Positions 1-6,951 of a DNA stretch of 21,386 bases are shown here, in pieces. Origin of the DNA: Bacillota bacterium (GTDB lineage Bacteria; Bacillota; Clostridia; Oscillospirales; Oscillospiraceae); contig JAGFXS010000015.1 in the NCBI GenBank assembly GCA_017861415.1, forward strand, positions 1-21,386, in the 5' to 3' direction. The notes under the pieces were generated by a model. It made no database searches. It was not told the origin of the DNA and saw only the letters and a program-made list of their open reading frames with translations. A program made the position numbers and the translations under genes. Every line of letters starts with the position of its first letter. Position 1 is the stretch's first letter.

Positions 1-23
1 ACATGCACCAAACCGCTTTCCAT
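1..23 (-). CDS. 5' end of a leftward gene cut by the window edge; possibly corrinoid adenosyltransferase (CobO/BtuR type)
   Basis: An ATG at 21-23 on the minus strand opens a frame reading MESGLVH before the window ends. A G-rich ribosome-binding stretch (GGGGGT) lies 6 bases upstream. A candidate promoter with an extended -10 lies about 80 bases further up. The start resembles the N-terminus of ATP:corrinoid adenosyltransferases, which often begin ME-x-GLVHVY before the P-loop, but only seven full residues are visible. Gene presence is plausible; the product name is a guess from N-terminal resemblance alone. Confidence 0.3.
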
Positions 24-99
24 TCCTATACCCCCATTTTCCTTTTAAATATAAGCTCCATTTATTTGGCATGCTCTTTATATTTGATTCTGTTAGCCA

Positions 100-128
100 A
101 CTATACCACACTTCGCATTTGTTGGGAA
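100..128 (-). promoter_or_regulatory. Candidate sigma-A promoter with extended -10, reading toward the left edge
   Basis: On the minus strand, TTCCCA (123-128) and TATAGT (100-105) are separated by 17 bases. A TG dinucleotide sits one base before the -10, as in extended -10 promoters. It lies just downstream of the rplS terminator and about 80 bases before the ATG at 21-23, so it would serve the gene leaving the window on the left. Confidence 0.35.
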
Positions 129-141
129 GTATTTACAAACA

Positions 142-176
142 ATGAAAAACCGCCGCTGAATGTTCAGCGGCGGTTT
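142..176 (-). terminator. Intrinsic terminator of rplS
   Basis: Perfect 14-bp arms (147-160 and 163-176) carry the core CCGCCGCTGAA and leave a minimal loop. On the minus strand the hairpin is followed by a run of T. It starts 18 bases after the rplS stop codon. Confidence 0.85.
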
Positions 177-193
177 GCGTTGGCAGCGGATTT

Positions 194-535
194 TTACAGC
201 TTCTCCTTGACCTTGGCGCGCTTGCCCACGCGATCCCGGAGATAATAGAGCTTTGCCCGGCGGACCTTACCGCGACGGACAGTTTCTACCTTCTCAATGA
301 TAGGGGAATGAAGAGGGAATACCTTCTCCACGCCTACACCGTAAGAGATGCGGCGCACGGTAAAGGTCTCAGAAACGCCGCCGTGCTTTTTGGCAATGAC
401 GGTGCCCTCAAAAACCTGTACGCGCTCACGGTTGCCTTCCTTGACCTTCAGGTGCACCCGAACGGTGTCGCCCACGCTGACAGAGGGGGCAGCAGCGCTG
501 AGATACTTGTCATTAAAGGTTTTCATTAAATCCAT
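194..535 (-). CDS. rplS: 50S ribosomal protein L19
   Basis: Ribosomal protein L19 sits at the 30S-50S interface of the large subunit. The 113-residue product matches the usual family length (about 115). It shows the family features: the N-terminal motif [21 protein letters not shown], the segment [12 protein letters not shown], then [21 protein letters not shown] and a basic C-terminus ([22 protein letters not shown]). The start at 535 is chosen because AGGAGG lies 9 bases before this ATG; an ATG three codons later is the alternative, and the open frame continues upstream without family similarity. It is a single-gene unit with its own promoter at 648-676, a roughly 105-base leader, and a terminator right after the stop. 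The spoIVFAB-like operon upstream may read through into it, because no clear terminator separates them. Confidence 0.97.
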   Translation of the reverse strand: MDLMKTFNDKYLSAAAPSVSVGDTVRVHLKVKEGNRERVQVFEGTVIAKKHGGVSETFTVRRISYGVGVEKVFPLHSPIIEKVETVRRGKVRRAKLYYLRDRVGKRAKVKEKL

Positions 536-641
536 GGTCTGTTTCCTCCTAATCGTATAGGCGTTCGTTCCGGTTTGTTTCGCACCAGGAATGTAACACA
601 CTGGCACACCGCAGAGGACCACCCTTTGTTCTAAAAGACCA
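536..641 (-). promoter_or_regulatory. rplS 5' leader, candidate L19 autoregulatory leader
   Basis: Roughly 105 untranslated bases lie between the predicted rplS start site and the rplS AUG. Firmicutes are known to carry a structured L19 leader in this position. I can see only short possible helices, for example GCCAG with CTGGT around 573-598, and cannot confirm the published fold by eye. The position supports the call; the structure is unproven. Confidence 0.3.
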
Positions 642-647
642 GTAAAT

Positions 648-676
648 ATAGTATCATGTCCCATTTGAAAAGGCAA
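648..676 (-). promoter_or_regulatory. Candidate sigma-A promoter of rplS
   Basis: The minus strand carries TTGCCT (671-676), a 17-base spacer, and TACTAT (648-653) preceded by TG-N (extended -10). It falls in the gap between the M50 protease stop codon and rplS, which gives the ribosomal gene an independent start. Confidence 0.45.
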
Positions 677-697
677 GCACATTTTTGCTTAGCTTTT

Positions 698-1288
698 TTA
701 CTTTTTATCGGCATTTCCAGCCAGTATCCAGAGGGCAGTGAGGAGCAGGGTGGGGTTACCCCTTGTCTGCACCATGAGCAGCACCCCCATAACTAAAATC
801 CCTGTTCCCAGAATGGCCGAAAACAGTCGGCATGCCCGCTCCCCTCGGATGGGGTCCAGCAAGCGAATCAGTAGCAAGTTCAGCATCCTTCCGCCATCCA
901 ACGGCCAAATAGGAAGGAGATTAAAGATACCCACAGCCAGATTAAGCCCCGCAAACAAATATAAACATTCGTTGCCGCTTCCGGATGTACTCCACCCGAT
1001 TAGAGCGGCTACCAGAAGGCTGGAGGCTGGCCCTGCCGCAATGATTAGTACTTCCTCGCCATAGGAAAAAATAGCGCCTCTTTCCGGAATGATCTCCGCC
1101 CCTGCAACGGTCAGGTGCAGATGGGCCATCCTACCTCCCAATGCATATATGGCAGCCAAATGCCCCAATTCGTGGATGGCACAGGCCAGCAGCGCCCAGG
1201 GGACCACATTCTGGCGGTCTAGAAACAAGAGTACCGCCAGCAGCAGTCCAAATCCGCCGCTGACGGTGCAGCGTCGCCCCGCTCTCAC
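698..1288 (-). CDS. spoIVFB: M50 (site-2) intramembrane metalloprotease, SpoIVFB-like, without a CBS domain
   Basis: A polytopic zinc protease of the S2P/SpoIVFB family. In Bacillus, SpoIVFB cleaves pro-sigma-K in the membrane around the forespore. The 196-residue protein has the catalytic HELGH at residues 39-43 in an N-terminal membrane helix. The second signature NLLPIWPLDGGR (about 123-134) supplies the third metal ligand, Asp131. Hydrophobic segments fill most of the rest. It starts with GTG directly after the TAA of the M23 gene, with no good ribosome-binding site, which suggests translational coupling. B. subtilis SpoIVFB is about 288 residues and ends in a cytoplasmic CBS domain; this protein stops where the membrane domain ends. 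The SpoIVFB role is inferred from the partner gene and the sigma-E promoter. The M50 fold itself is certain from the motifs. Confidence 0.8.
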   Translation of the reverse strand: MRAGRRCTVSGGFGLLLAVLLFLDRQNVVPWALLACAIHELGHLAAIYALGGRMAHLHLTVAGAEIIPERGAIFSYGEEVLIIAAGPASSLLVAALIGWSTSGSGNECLYLFAGLNLAVGIFNLLPIWPLDGGRMLNLLLIRLLDPIRGERACRLFSAILGTGILVMGVLLMVQTRGNPTLLLTALWILAGNADKK

Positions 1289-2164
1289 TTATGTAAGGGT
1301 TTTAATGTACGGCATGGGATCCATCAAGCTGCCGTCCTGGCGCATTTCAAAATGCAAATGTACTCCCGTGACATTTCCTGTCTCACCCACTTCACCGATT
1401 TTCTCCCCAACTGCCACCTGCTGACCTTTTTTCACGCAGATGTCCTTGCAGTGGGCGTAAAAGGTGGTCAGGCCATCCTTGTGCTTTAGCTGGAGATAGA
1501 GCCCGTACTCCGGGCTTTCGCCCACATAATCCACCTCGCCAGCCGCATAGGCCAGTATAGGTGTCCCCTCGTCGACCATGATATCTACGCCGTTGTGCTC
1601 CTTAAGCTCCCCATCAATGGGATGTACCCGGGGGCCAAAGCCCGAGGTCAGCACCCCCATTACGGGTGACACCGTCTCCGGGGCCGCTGGAACAGGCTCT
1701 ACAACTGGAGTTTCCTCCGCCGGTGGTGTCTCCTGAATGGGATGGGATTCTACGCCATCCCCTGGCACTACAGTTCCCGCTGGACTCCCTGTTCCTGTCA
1801 GAACATCCTCTGGCAAGGCGGCATCTGCGGGTTCCTCCCCATCTGTGGAAAACACTTCGCTCCAAATGGTTCCAAAGGTCTGAACAAAGGGCTCCCCCTC
1901 GGAAACCGACTGACCCACCTTGGAGAACACTTGTCTGAAATCGGTGTTTTGATGAATAAGGGCCCCTACCGTCGTACCCAGTTCCGTTAGACGGCCCAGC
2001 GGTATCCCCTGCCCCAAAAACACCACGCCAAAAAGCACAATACAAGCTAGCAGCTGGTTCACCCGCCGCCGCTCACCCGGAGACATCTCGTCCCCTTTCT
2101 TTCGAGGCCGCTCTCTTAGCCTGCCTTGCGACCAGCGCTTTGTCCTGTCCGTTACATCCGCCAT
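1289..2164 (-). CDS. spoIVFA: M23/LytM-domain membrane protein, SpoIVFA-like
   Basis: Predicted 291-residue single-pass membrane protein. A basic cytoplasmic N-terminus (1-35) is followed by a hydrophobic helix (about 36-52), a Pro/Glu/Thr-rich linker (about 110-165) and a C-terminal LytM/M23 domain (about 167-288). All usual zinc and catalytic positions are present: H190 and D194 in HNGVD, H238 in YAH, and H269/H271 in HLH. The fold could therefore be an active endopeptidase. SpoIVFA of Bacillus holds and inhibits SpoIVFB, and the immediately following M50 gene plus the sigma-E promoter support that role here. The start at 2164 is chosen because AGGAGG lies 8 bases upstream (2173-2178) and the predicted transcript begins near 2196. 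Longer starts would lie at or outside the transcript. SpoIIQ is the alternative identity, less likely given the neighbour and promoter. Confidence 0.75.
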   Translation of the reverse strand: MADVTDRTKRWSQGRLRERPRKKGDEMSPGERRRVNQLLACIVLFGVVFLGQGIPLGRLTELGTTVGALIHQNTDFRQVFSKVGQSVSEGEPFVQTFGTIWSEVFSTDGEEPADAALPEDVLTGTGSPAGTVVPGDGVESHPIQETPPAEETPVVEPVPAAPETVSPVMGVLTSGFGPRVHPIDGELKEHNGVDIMVDEGTPILAYAAGEVDYVGESPEYGLYLQLKHKDGLTTFYAHCKDICVKKGQQVAVGEKIGEVGETGNVTGVHLHFEMRQDGSLMDPMPYIKTLT

Positions 2165-2202
2165 AACCTGATCCTCCTGTCCCTGGGATGTCATCTCCCT
2201 TA

Positions 2203-2231
2203 AGTTTATGGGACAGACTGTCAGGATATTC
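2203..2231 (-). promoter_or_regulatory. Sigma-E promoter of the spoIVFA-spoIVFB-like operon
   Basis: The minus strand reads GAATATC (2225-2231), exactly 14 bases, then CATAAACT (2203-2210). The sigma-E consensus known from Bacillus is kmATATT, 14 bases, CATACAmT, so only one position in each box differs. The predicted start site is about 30 bases before the chosen ATG. No biochemical evidence is available here. Confidence 0.75.
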
Positions 2232-2440
2232 CATGCGGTCAATTATTTTCACGATATTAACGGGTAACATTTATTTTGCAAAAGACGTTTCTTTCGGCAC
2301 AAGACCTGTGGTTTCTCAAATTTCTCTAGCTCGCGGGTCTTGTGATGTGGCTTGGGTTGTGATACCCTGTTTTTACTGGCCTGCCCCGTGCCCCATGCCG
2401 CATTTTCCTGCGGCTTTACAATATGAAGCGAGGTGTTTCT

Positions 2441-2797
2441 TTGAAATTTATTTGTTATCCAAAATGCAGCACCTGCAAAAAAGCTCAGAAATGGCTGGAT
2501 GCCAATGACATCTCTTATGAAGTCCGGAACATACAGGCAGAGCGACCTGATGAGAAAGAACTGGCCCTCTGGCAACGTCAGAGCGGCCTACCCCTGCGCC
2601 GCTTCTTTAACACCAGCGGATTACTCTACCGCTCTATGGATCTTGCTCGGAAGCTGGATTGCATGGCGGAGGACGAGCAGCTCCGTCTCCTCTCCACAGA
2701 TGGCCTGTTGGTAAAGCGTCCTCTTTTTGTTGGCTCAGACTTTGTTCTGGTGGGATTTAAAGAGACGGAATGGGCAGAGAAACTGCTGAAATACTAG
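2441..2797 (+). CDS. Spx/ArsC-family thioredoxin-fold protein (arsenate reductase-like)
   Basis: A 118-residue protein of the ArsC/Spx/YffB family. It begins MKFICYPKCSTCKKAQKWLD, with the CxxC pair at Cys9/Cys12 in the position of the redox motif. The C-terminal half has the family signature LLVKRPLFVG near a cis-proline-type site. The family includes arsenate reductases, the RNA-polymerase regulator Spx and poorly characterised relatives; no other arsenic gene is nearby, so arsenate reduction is not supported by context. The TTG at 2441 is chosen because GAGGTG lies 5 bases upstream and the protein then starts at the family's usual N-terminus. An in-frame ATG at 2423 has no ribosome-binding site. 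It is a single gene, convergent with the stalk-domain gene. Confidence 0.88.
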   Translation: MKFICYPKCSTCKKAQKWLDANDISYEVRNIQAERPDEKELALWQRQSGLPLRRFFNTSGLLYRSMDLARKLDCMAEDEQLRLLSTDGLLVKRPLFVGSDFVLVGFKETEWAEKLLKY

Positions 2798-2832
2798 CGT
2801 TATTCCTAGTTCTTGACTAAATTGAAGATCAT

Positions 2833-2878
2833 ACTGTAAAAGAAAGGAGCGCCCGGGTTATTCCGGACGCTCCTTTCT
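2833..2878 (-). terminator. Terminator of the stalk-domain gene, shared convergent gap
   Basis: 16-bp arms at 2841-2856 and 2863-2878 (core AAGGAGCG) enclose a 6-base loop. On the minus strand the one imperfect pair is a G-U wobble and the stem is followed by a T-rich tail (TTTCTTTT overlaps its base). On the plus strand the same pair is a mismatch and no T tract follows. It therefore mainly serves the leftward gene at 2903, although it lies between two convergent genes. Confidence 0.75.
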
Positions 2879-2902
2879 GTGTGGCCGCGTTTTGAGAGAG
2901 GG

Positions 2903-4018
2903 TTAGAATCTGGTTTCCATCTTCAGATCATGGAGTCTGAGCAGGTCGTCGATGGCAACATAGCTCACACCGTCAACTACTTTGATGGGCTGGGTGAAAT
3001 AGTAGGTCATATCACCGGTCTGCCAGGTGTCGCCGCCCAGCACAAAGTGGTAGGCCTCAGCACCGTTTAAACTCACGGATACGGTTCTGGTTGCGGCATC
3101 CCAGTTTACATCATAACCTAAATGCTCCGCCACCTTGCGCAGGGGCAGGAGATAGGTGTTCCCATCAACCTTAGGCACCACAGGCACCGTAAAATTCATG
3201 GGTTCCCCATTCACGGAAAACTTGTCACCATCCAGTGATACATAGCCCTTGTACTCTGTACCGAACACCATCACTTTGCTGGCTGTGGTCTGGCCAGGAT
3301 AGCTCAGCAGTACAGGCCCGTGCCAAACCAGAACCTTCTGGCCAGGCTGGATCATGTCTTTCGTTACGATGTTTTTAGTCAGGAATGGGAACACCTTCGT
3401 CTCATTATTCAGCGTAACATTGATAGCCTGGTTGGTACCTAGGATCACGGTGCCATCATCGTTTTTCGTTACCGTATCAACCTCCATATAAGAAGGCACA
3501 GTATAGTCCGCGGGAATTCCCACGAGAATTAGCTCCGCCCAGGTCTGGGGCGGCATGCTCATGGTCATGATAGGGCTGGTATAGGCATAGGCCATCTCTC
3601 CTGCCCGGATATCTTTGGCTGCCACGGGTTCTCCGGTCACGGCGTTTAAGATACGGGTCTCATCGGTGATGGTCAGAAGCACCTTTGCCTCTGTTTTCCC
3701 CTCCTCGTTGACACCGTTTAAGGTCAGACGGTTATCCGTCCCCTCAAACCACTCCACAGTGCCATAAAACAGTGCATTTTTTGGTTCATTGGCTCCCGCC
3801 ACCTGGATCACACTCCCGTTTGGGCCGTGAAACAAAGACTTATCTGTTCCATCAAAAGTGAGGCCTGCGGTGGCCTCCACATGAATGGGCAAAACGAGGG
3901 GCTCATCGGCTACTGATGCGGATACTGTATAGGCTGCGGCTGCGGCTGCGGGAATAACGGCCATACCCGCAACAAGACCCAGCACCAGCAATTGCTTTTT
4001 CAGCAGTCTTTTTTTCAA
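2903..4018 (-). CDS. Secreted protein with C-terminal copper amine oxidase N-terminal-like (stalk) domain
   Basis: A 371-residue exported protein. It has a basic N-terminus and a hydrophobic stretch ending in an alanine-rich AAAAAA region, a clear Sec signal peptide of about 30 residues. The middle (about 45-270) is mainly beta-like with no family I recognise. The last 95 residues match the PF07833 pattern common in secreted clostridial and paenibacterial proteins: a V-x-G-x-TYLPLR-like segment (NTYLLPLRKVAEHLGYDVNWD), TRTVSVSLNG, and a second half ending VSYVAIDDLL. That domain is thought to be a structural or wall-associated module, and copper amine oxidase activity is not implied. The TTG at 4018 has AAAGGAG 8 bases upstream; a GTG at 4045 lies upstream of that ribosome-binding site and is less likely. 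It is a single gene with its own terminator. Confidence 0.8.
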   Translation of the reverse strand: MKKRLLKKQLLVLGLVAGMAVIPAAAAAAYTVSASVADEPLVLPIHVEATAGLTFDGTDKSLFHGPNGSVIQVAGANEPKNALFYGTVEWFEGTDNRLTLNGVNEEGKTEAKVLLTITDETRILNAVTGEPVAAKDIRAGEMAYAYTSPIMTMSMPPQTWAELILVGIPADYTVPSYMEVDTVTKNDDGTVILGTNQAINVTLNNETKVFPFLTKNIVTKDMIQPGQKVLVWHGPVLLSYPGQTTASKVMVFGTEYKGYVSLDGDKFSVNGEPMNFTVPVVPKVDGNTYLLPLRKVAEHLGYDVNWDAATRTVSVSLNGAEAYHFVLGGDTWQTGDMTYYFTQPIKVVDGVSYVAIDDLLRLHDLKMETRF

Positions 4019-4113
4019 GATCAACACTCCTTTACACTTTTGCACACAACGGATTTGTTGTTTCGCTATGATTACTTAGACGGAGCGTTTCACGTTCTGT
4101 TCCCCATTTTTGG

Positions 4114-4136
4114 TTGGCAAATTCCCCTTTTGCCAA
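4114..4136. promoter_or_regulatory. 8-7-8 palindrome upstream of the stalk-domain gene, possible operator
   Basis: TTGGCAAA (4114-4121) and its perfect reverse complement TTTGCCAA (4129-4136) are separated by 7 bases. The 15-base centre-to-centre spacing and the AT-rich divergent intergenic setting are typical of a dimeric repressor site. It lies between the divergent stalk-domain and MFS genes. No regulator gene is nearby to assign. Confidence 0.35.
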
Positions 4137-4154
4137 GGCATTGCTGTCCTACCC

Positions 4155-4183
4155 TTTACAAATTCCGGAAATCATGATATTCT
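4155..4183 (+). promoter_or_regulatory. Candidate sigma-A promoter of the MFS gene
   Basis: TTTACA (4155-4160), a 17-base spacer and TATTCT (4178-4183), with TG one base before the -10. It lies about 85 bases before the MFS start, and the inverted repeat 4166-4208 covers its -10 and start-site region. Confidence 0.5.
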
Positions 4184-4208
4184 ACCAGCACTCATGACAT
4201 GATTTCCG
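4166..4208. promoter_or_regulatory. 11-bp inverted repeat over the MFS promoter, possible operator
   Basis: CGGAAATCATG (4166-4176) and its perfect complement CATGATTTCCG (4198-4208) flank the -10 box and the predicted start site. Within it the palindrome TCATGA occurs twice, at 4172-4177 and 4192-4197, 20 bases or two helical turns apart. Exporter genes are often repressed by TetR- or MarR-type proteins bound at such places. The regulator is not in the window. Confidence 0.4.
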
Positions 4209-4267
4209 TATCGTAGGCGGTTTGTTGTGGACACTTTTCCGCCAAACTTATTGTTTGAGAAAGATTT

Positions 4268-5629
4268 ATGATTATGCAACAAAATTGGAAGCGAAATACC
4301 TCCGTGTTCCTGGGCGGACAGCTGATCTCCTTATTCGGCTCCTCCCTGGTACAGTTTGCCATTACCTGGCACATTACTCTTACCACCCAGTCAGGAAGCT
4401 ACCTGACCCTAGCCATCATCTGCGGATTCGTCCCTACCTTTTTCCTCTCCCCCTTTGCCGGTGTTTGGGCCGACCGTTACGACCGGAAAAAGCTGGTGAT
4501 GATTGCCGACGGCGCCATTGCCGTCACCACTTTGATTTTGGCCATTTCCATCATGTTGGGCTATGATGCCCTATGGCCTCTTTTTGTGGCCCTAGGCATA
4601 CGCGCTTTAGGCACTGCTGTGCAGATGCCCTGTATCGGCGCCATCCTCCCCTCCATCGTGCCGCCGGAGCACCTCACCCGTGTAAACGGTATCAACAGCA
4701 GCGCCCAATCCATTATTAACCTAATTTCCCCTATGCTCAGTGCCCTGCTTCTAAAAGCAGCACCTTACTTCAGTATTTTCTTCATTGATGTGGTCACCGC
4801 CGCCATCGGAATCTCCATCATGTTTTGGTTCTTCCAGCTTCCTAAGCGGGAGAGCACCTTGGCTGGGCAGCCTCATGATTATCGCGGGGAGCTAACGCAG
4901 GGGATTTCCTATGTGGTGCACACCCCATATCTGCGGCAGTTCTTCCTGTTCCTCTCCGTCTCATTCTTCCTCTTTGCCCCCGCGATGTTTCTTACTCCCC
5001 TACAGGTAACCCGCAATTATGGCCAGGATGAGCTCTACCTTATGTCCATTGAAATAGCCTTTTCCGTGGGCATGCTGCTGGGCGGCATCCTGATTACCAC
5101 CTGGGGCGGCTTTCGAAACCGCATTCACAGCATCGCCCTCTCCTTGGCTTTGGTGGGACTTTGTACCATGGTGCTTGGTTTCCCCTTATCCATGTGGCTG
5201 GATTCCACCGGTACTCAAGCTCCCATCGCCCTTTGGCTGAGCGACATTGTCCCTCAGTTTCCCGTCTCTCTTTGGGTCTATTTCCTCACTATGGGCCTCA
5301 TTGGTGTCGTGATCCCAGTATATAACACCCCGGCCATGGTATTGCTCCAGGAGCAGGTTGATCCAGATTTCATGGGCCGCGTCTTCGGCGTATTGACCAT
5401 GATCACCAGCAGCGTCATGCCCATGGGTATGATTGTATTCGGCCCCATTGCCGACGCGGTGCCGGTGGAATGGCTGCTCCTCTCCACCGGAGCTATCATC
5501 GTAGTCCTGTCCGTGCTCATGTTGCAAAGCAAGCCACTTTTGGCAGCCGGTCTACCTAAGATCTTAGAGTCCTCCCAAGCAGCGCCCATGGCGTCCCCAG
5601 ACTCTCCTGATCACAATACCGAATCATGA
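4268..5629 (+). CDS. MFS transporter, macrolide-efflux/MFS_3-like exporter
   Basis: A 453-residue polytopic protein with about 12 hydrophobic segments. It shows the MFS motif A between helices 2 and 3 (GVWADRYDRKK, about 65-75) and a QMPCIGAILPSIVPPEHLTRVNG segment typical of the MefA/TetV/enterobactin-exporter-like group. It presumably exports a small molecule using the proton gradient; the substrate cannot be read from sequence. The length (usual 400-430) includes a polar Ser/Pro/Asp-rich tail ending PDHNTES. The start ATG at 4268 has a modest GAGAAAG site upstream; an ATG two codons later is equally possible. It is a single gene with its own promoter, a candidate operator and a strong downstream hairpin. 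Confidence 0.9.
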   Translation: MIMQQNWKRNTSVFLGGQLISLFGSSLVQFAITWHITLTTQSGSYLTLAIICGFVPTFFLSPFAGVWADRYDRKKLVMIADGAIAVTTLILAISIMLGYDALWPLFVALGIRALGTAVQMPCIGAILPSIVPPEHLTRVNGINSSAQSIINLISPMLSALLLKAAPYFSIFFIDVVTAAIGISIMFWFFQLPKRESTLAGQPHDYRGELTQGISYVVHTPYLRQFFLFLSVSFFLFAPAMFLTPLQVTRNYGQDELYLMSIEIAFSVGMLLGGILITTWGGFRNRIHSIALSLALVGLCTMVLGFPLSMWLDSTGTQAPIALWLSDIVPQFPVSLWVYFLTMGLIGVVIPVYNTPAMVLLQEQVDPDFMGRVFGVLTMITSSVMPMGMIVFGPIADAVPVEWLLLSTGAIIVVLSVLMLQSKPLLAAGLPKILESSQAAPMASPDSPDHNTES

Positions 5630-5635
5630 TAACGC

Positions 5636-5674
5636 AAAAACACCCCCTGCGGGAGCCTCCCGCAGGGGGTGTTT
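5636..5674. terminator. Bidirectional terminator between MFS and aminotransferase genes
   Basis: Perfect 17-bp arms (5638-5654 and 5658-5674; core CACCCCCTGCGGGA) around a 3-base loop, between two convergent genes. The leftward strand gives five T after the stem and the rightward strand gives TTTAGTATT, so it can serve both. Confidence 0.85.
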
Positions 5675-5721
5675 AGTATTCATGCGCAAAAAAACTTTAC
5701 AAGCGAGGAAAGCAGCACACG

Positions 5722-6909
5722 TCAGCTCAAGAAATCCTTTAGACGGCTAAGGCCCTCCTGGATGTTCTCCAGCGAGGTAGCATAAGACCAGCGAACATAG
5801 TTGGGTACGCCAAAACCGGAACAGGGAACCACCGCAACCCGGCCTATCTCCAGAAATACCTTGGCAAAATCATCGGCATCCCGGATCAAGGTGCCGTGGA
5901 GGGTCTTACCCAGGAGCTCATCCAGGCTCATCATCACATAGAAGGCAGCCTCAGGACAGATACAACTAACGCTCGGAATTCGGTTCATCTCCTGATAGAT
6001 ATAGTTCCGTCGCACCTCAAAGGCCTGCCGCATTTCCTCAATGTCCTCCTGAGGACCCCGGAGGGCCTCCACAGCGGCCCACTGGGAAATAGAGCTGGGG
6101 GCTGAAGTTGCGTGGCTTAAATAGTTGGCCATCACTTTGGCAATGTGATCGGGCGCTAACGCATAGCCTATGCGCCACCCGGTCATAGCATAGGTCTTTG
6201 AAACACCATTAATGAGGATGGTGCGCTCCTTCACCTTCTCTCCCAGAGATACAAAGCTGACGAATTTCCGGTTATCATAGACCAGGCTGTAATAGATTTC
6301 ATCGGCGATCACATAGAGATCGTGGGCAATACAAACGTCCGCCACAGAAGCCAGCGCAAATTCGTCGTACATCATACCCGTGGGATTGCTGGGATTATTA
6401 AGGATCAGAACCTTGGTTTTTTCCGTGACGGCTGCCCGCAGCTGCTCGGCCGACATTTTAAAGCCCTGTTCCTGAGTAGTTTTAATCACCACTGGGATAC
6501 CGCCAACCATTTTAATAAGCTCAAAGTAGCTTACCCAATAGGGACTGGGCAGAATAACTTCATCGCCGGGATTCACCAACGTCTGTAAGGCGGCATAGAG
6601 GTTGTGCTTGGCACCACTGCTTACCACCACCTGTCCTGGTTGGTAAGAAACGCCACAGTCCGCCAAGAGTCGCTCACAGATTGCCTCACGCAGCTCTTGA
6701 ATGCCTGCGGCAGGGGTATACCTGGTTCGATTGTCCTGGATTGCCTGGATGGCCGCCGATTTGATATGTTCCGGCGTATTAAAATCCGGTTCTCCTGCGC
6801 CGAAGCCGATGACATCCAGCCCATCCGCCCGCATTTTTTTATACATTGCGTCGATGGCCATGGTTGTGGATGCCCGAACAGCCTCCGCAACAACAGATAA
6901 CCCCTTCAT
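5722..6909 (-). CDS. Class I PLP-dependent aminotransferase (AspB/aspartate aminotransferase-like)
   Basis: Fold-type I, class I/II aminotransferase of 395 residues, the usual length for the AspB/AAT-I-gamma group. It transfers an amino group between an amino acid, probably aspartate or a related one, and a 2-oxo acid in the cytoplasm. Visible signatures are GEPDFNTPEHIK (about 39-50), YTPAAGIQELREAI, NNPSNPTG (about 171-178), ADEIY with Asp203, and the Schiff-base lysine K238 in GVSKTYAMTGWRIGY. An arginine late in the chain (YVRWSYATS) matches the substrate-carboxylate arginine. The start at 6909 has AGGAGG 7 bases upstream; an upstream in-frame codon at 6942 precedes that site. The gene has a good sigma-A promoter and stands alone. 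Substrate choice among aspartate, tyrosine or alanine-type enzymes is not decided by sequence reading. Confidence 0.93.
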   Translation of the reverse strand: MKGLSVVAEAVRASTTMAIDAMYKKMRADGLDVIGFGAGEPDFNTPEHIKSAAIQAIQDNRTRYTPAAGIQELREAICERLLADCGVSYQPGQVVVSSGAKHNLYAALQTLVNPGDEVILPSPYWVSYFELIKMVGGIPVVIKTTQEQGFKMSAEQLRAAVTEKTKVLILNNPSNPTGMMYDEFALASVADVCIAHDLYVIADEIYYSLVYDNRKFVSFVSLGEKVKERTILINGVSKTYAMTGWRIGYALAPDHIAKVMANYLSHATSAPSSISQWAAVEALRGPQEDIEEMRQAFEVRRNYIYQEMNRIPSVSCICPEAAFYVMMSLDELLGKTLHGTLIRDADDFAKVFLEIGRVAVVPCSGFGVPNYVRWSYATSLENIQEGLSRLKDFLS

Positions 6910-6951
6910 ATGTAGACCTCCTAAAAAAACTGTCGAATCCAATTCTGAAAT

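Noticed and set aside
3..245. 80-codon rightward open frame at the left edge
   Set aside because: It runs through the rplS terminator and the antisense of rplS, and has no ribosome-binding site or known domain.
1614..2045. 143-codon frame inside the M23 gene, shifted
   Set aside because: Low-complexity Gly/Arg/Ser-rich shadow of the Pro/Glu/Thr-rich linker and LytM domain; no start signal.
2298..2344. 9-bp inverted repeat CACAAGACC / GGTCTTGTG before the ArsC-like gene
   Set aside because: The arms are short and 29 bases apart, with no promoter boxes placed convincingly around them; chance is likely.
4202..4267. GGCGG/CCGCC stem before the MFS start as an attenuator or riboswitch
   Set aside because: Only 5 bp with a large loop and no T tract; too weak to support a regulatory RNA.
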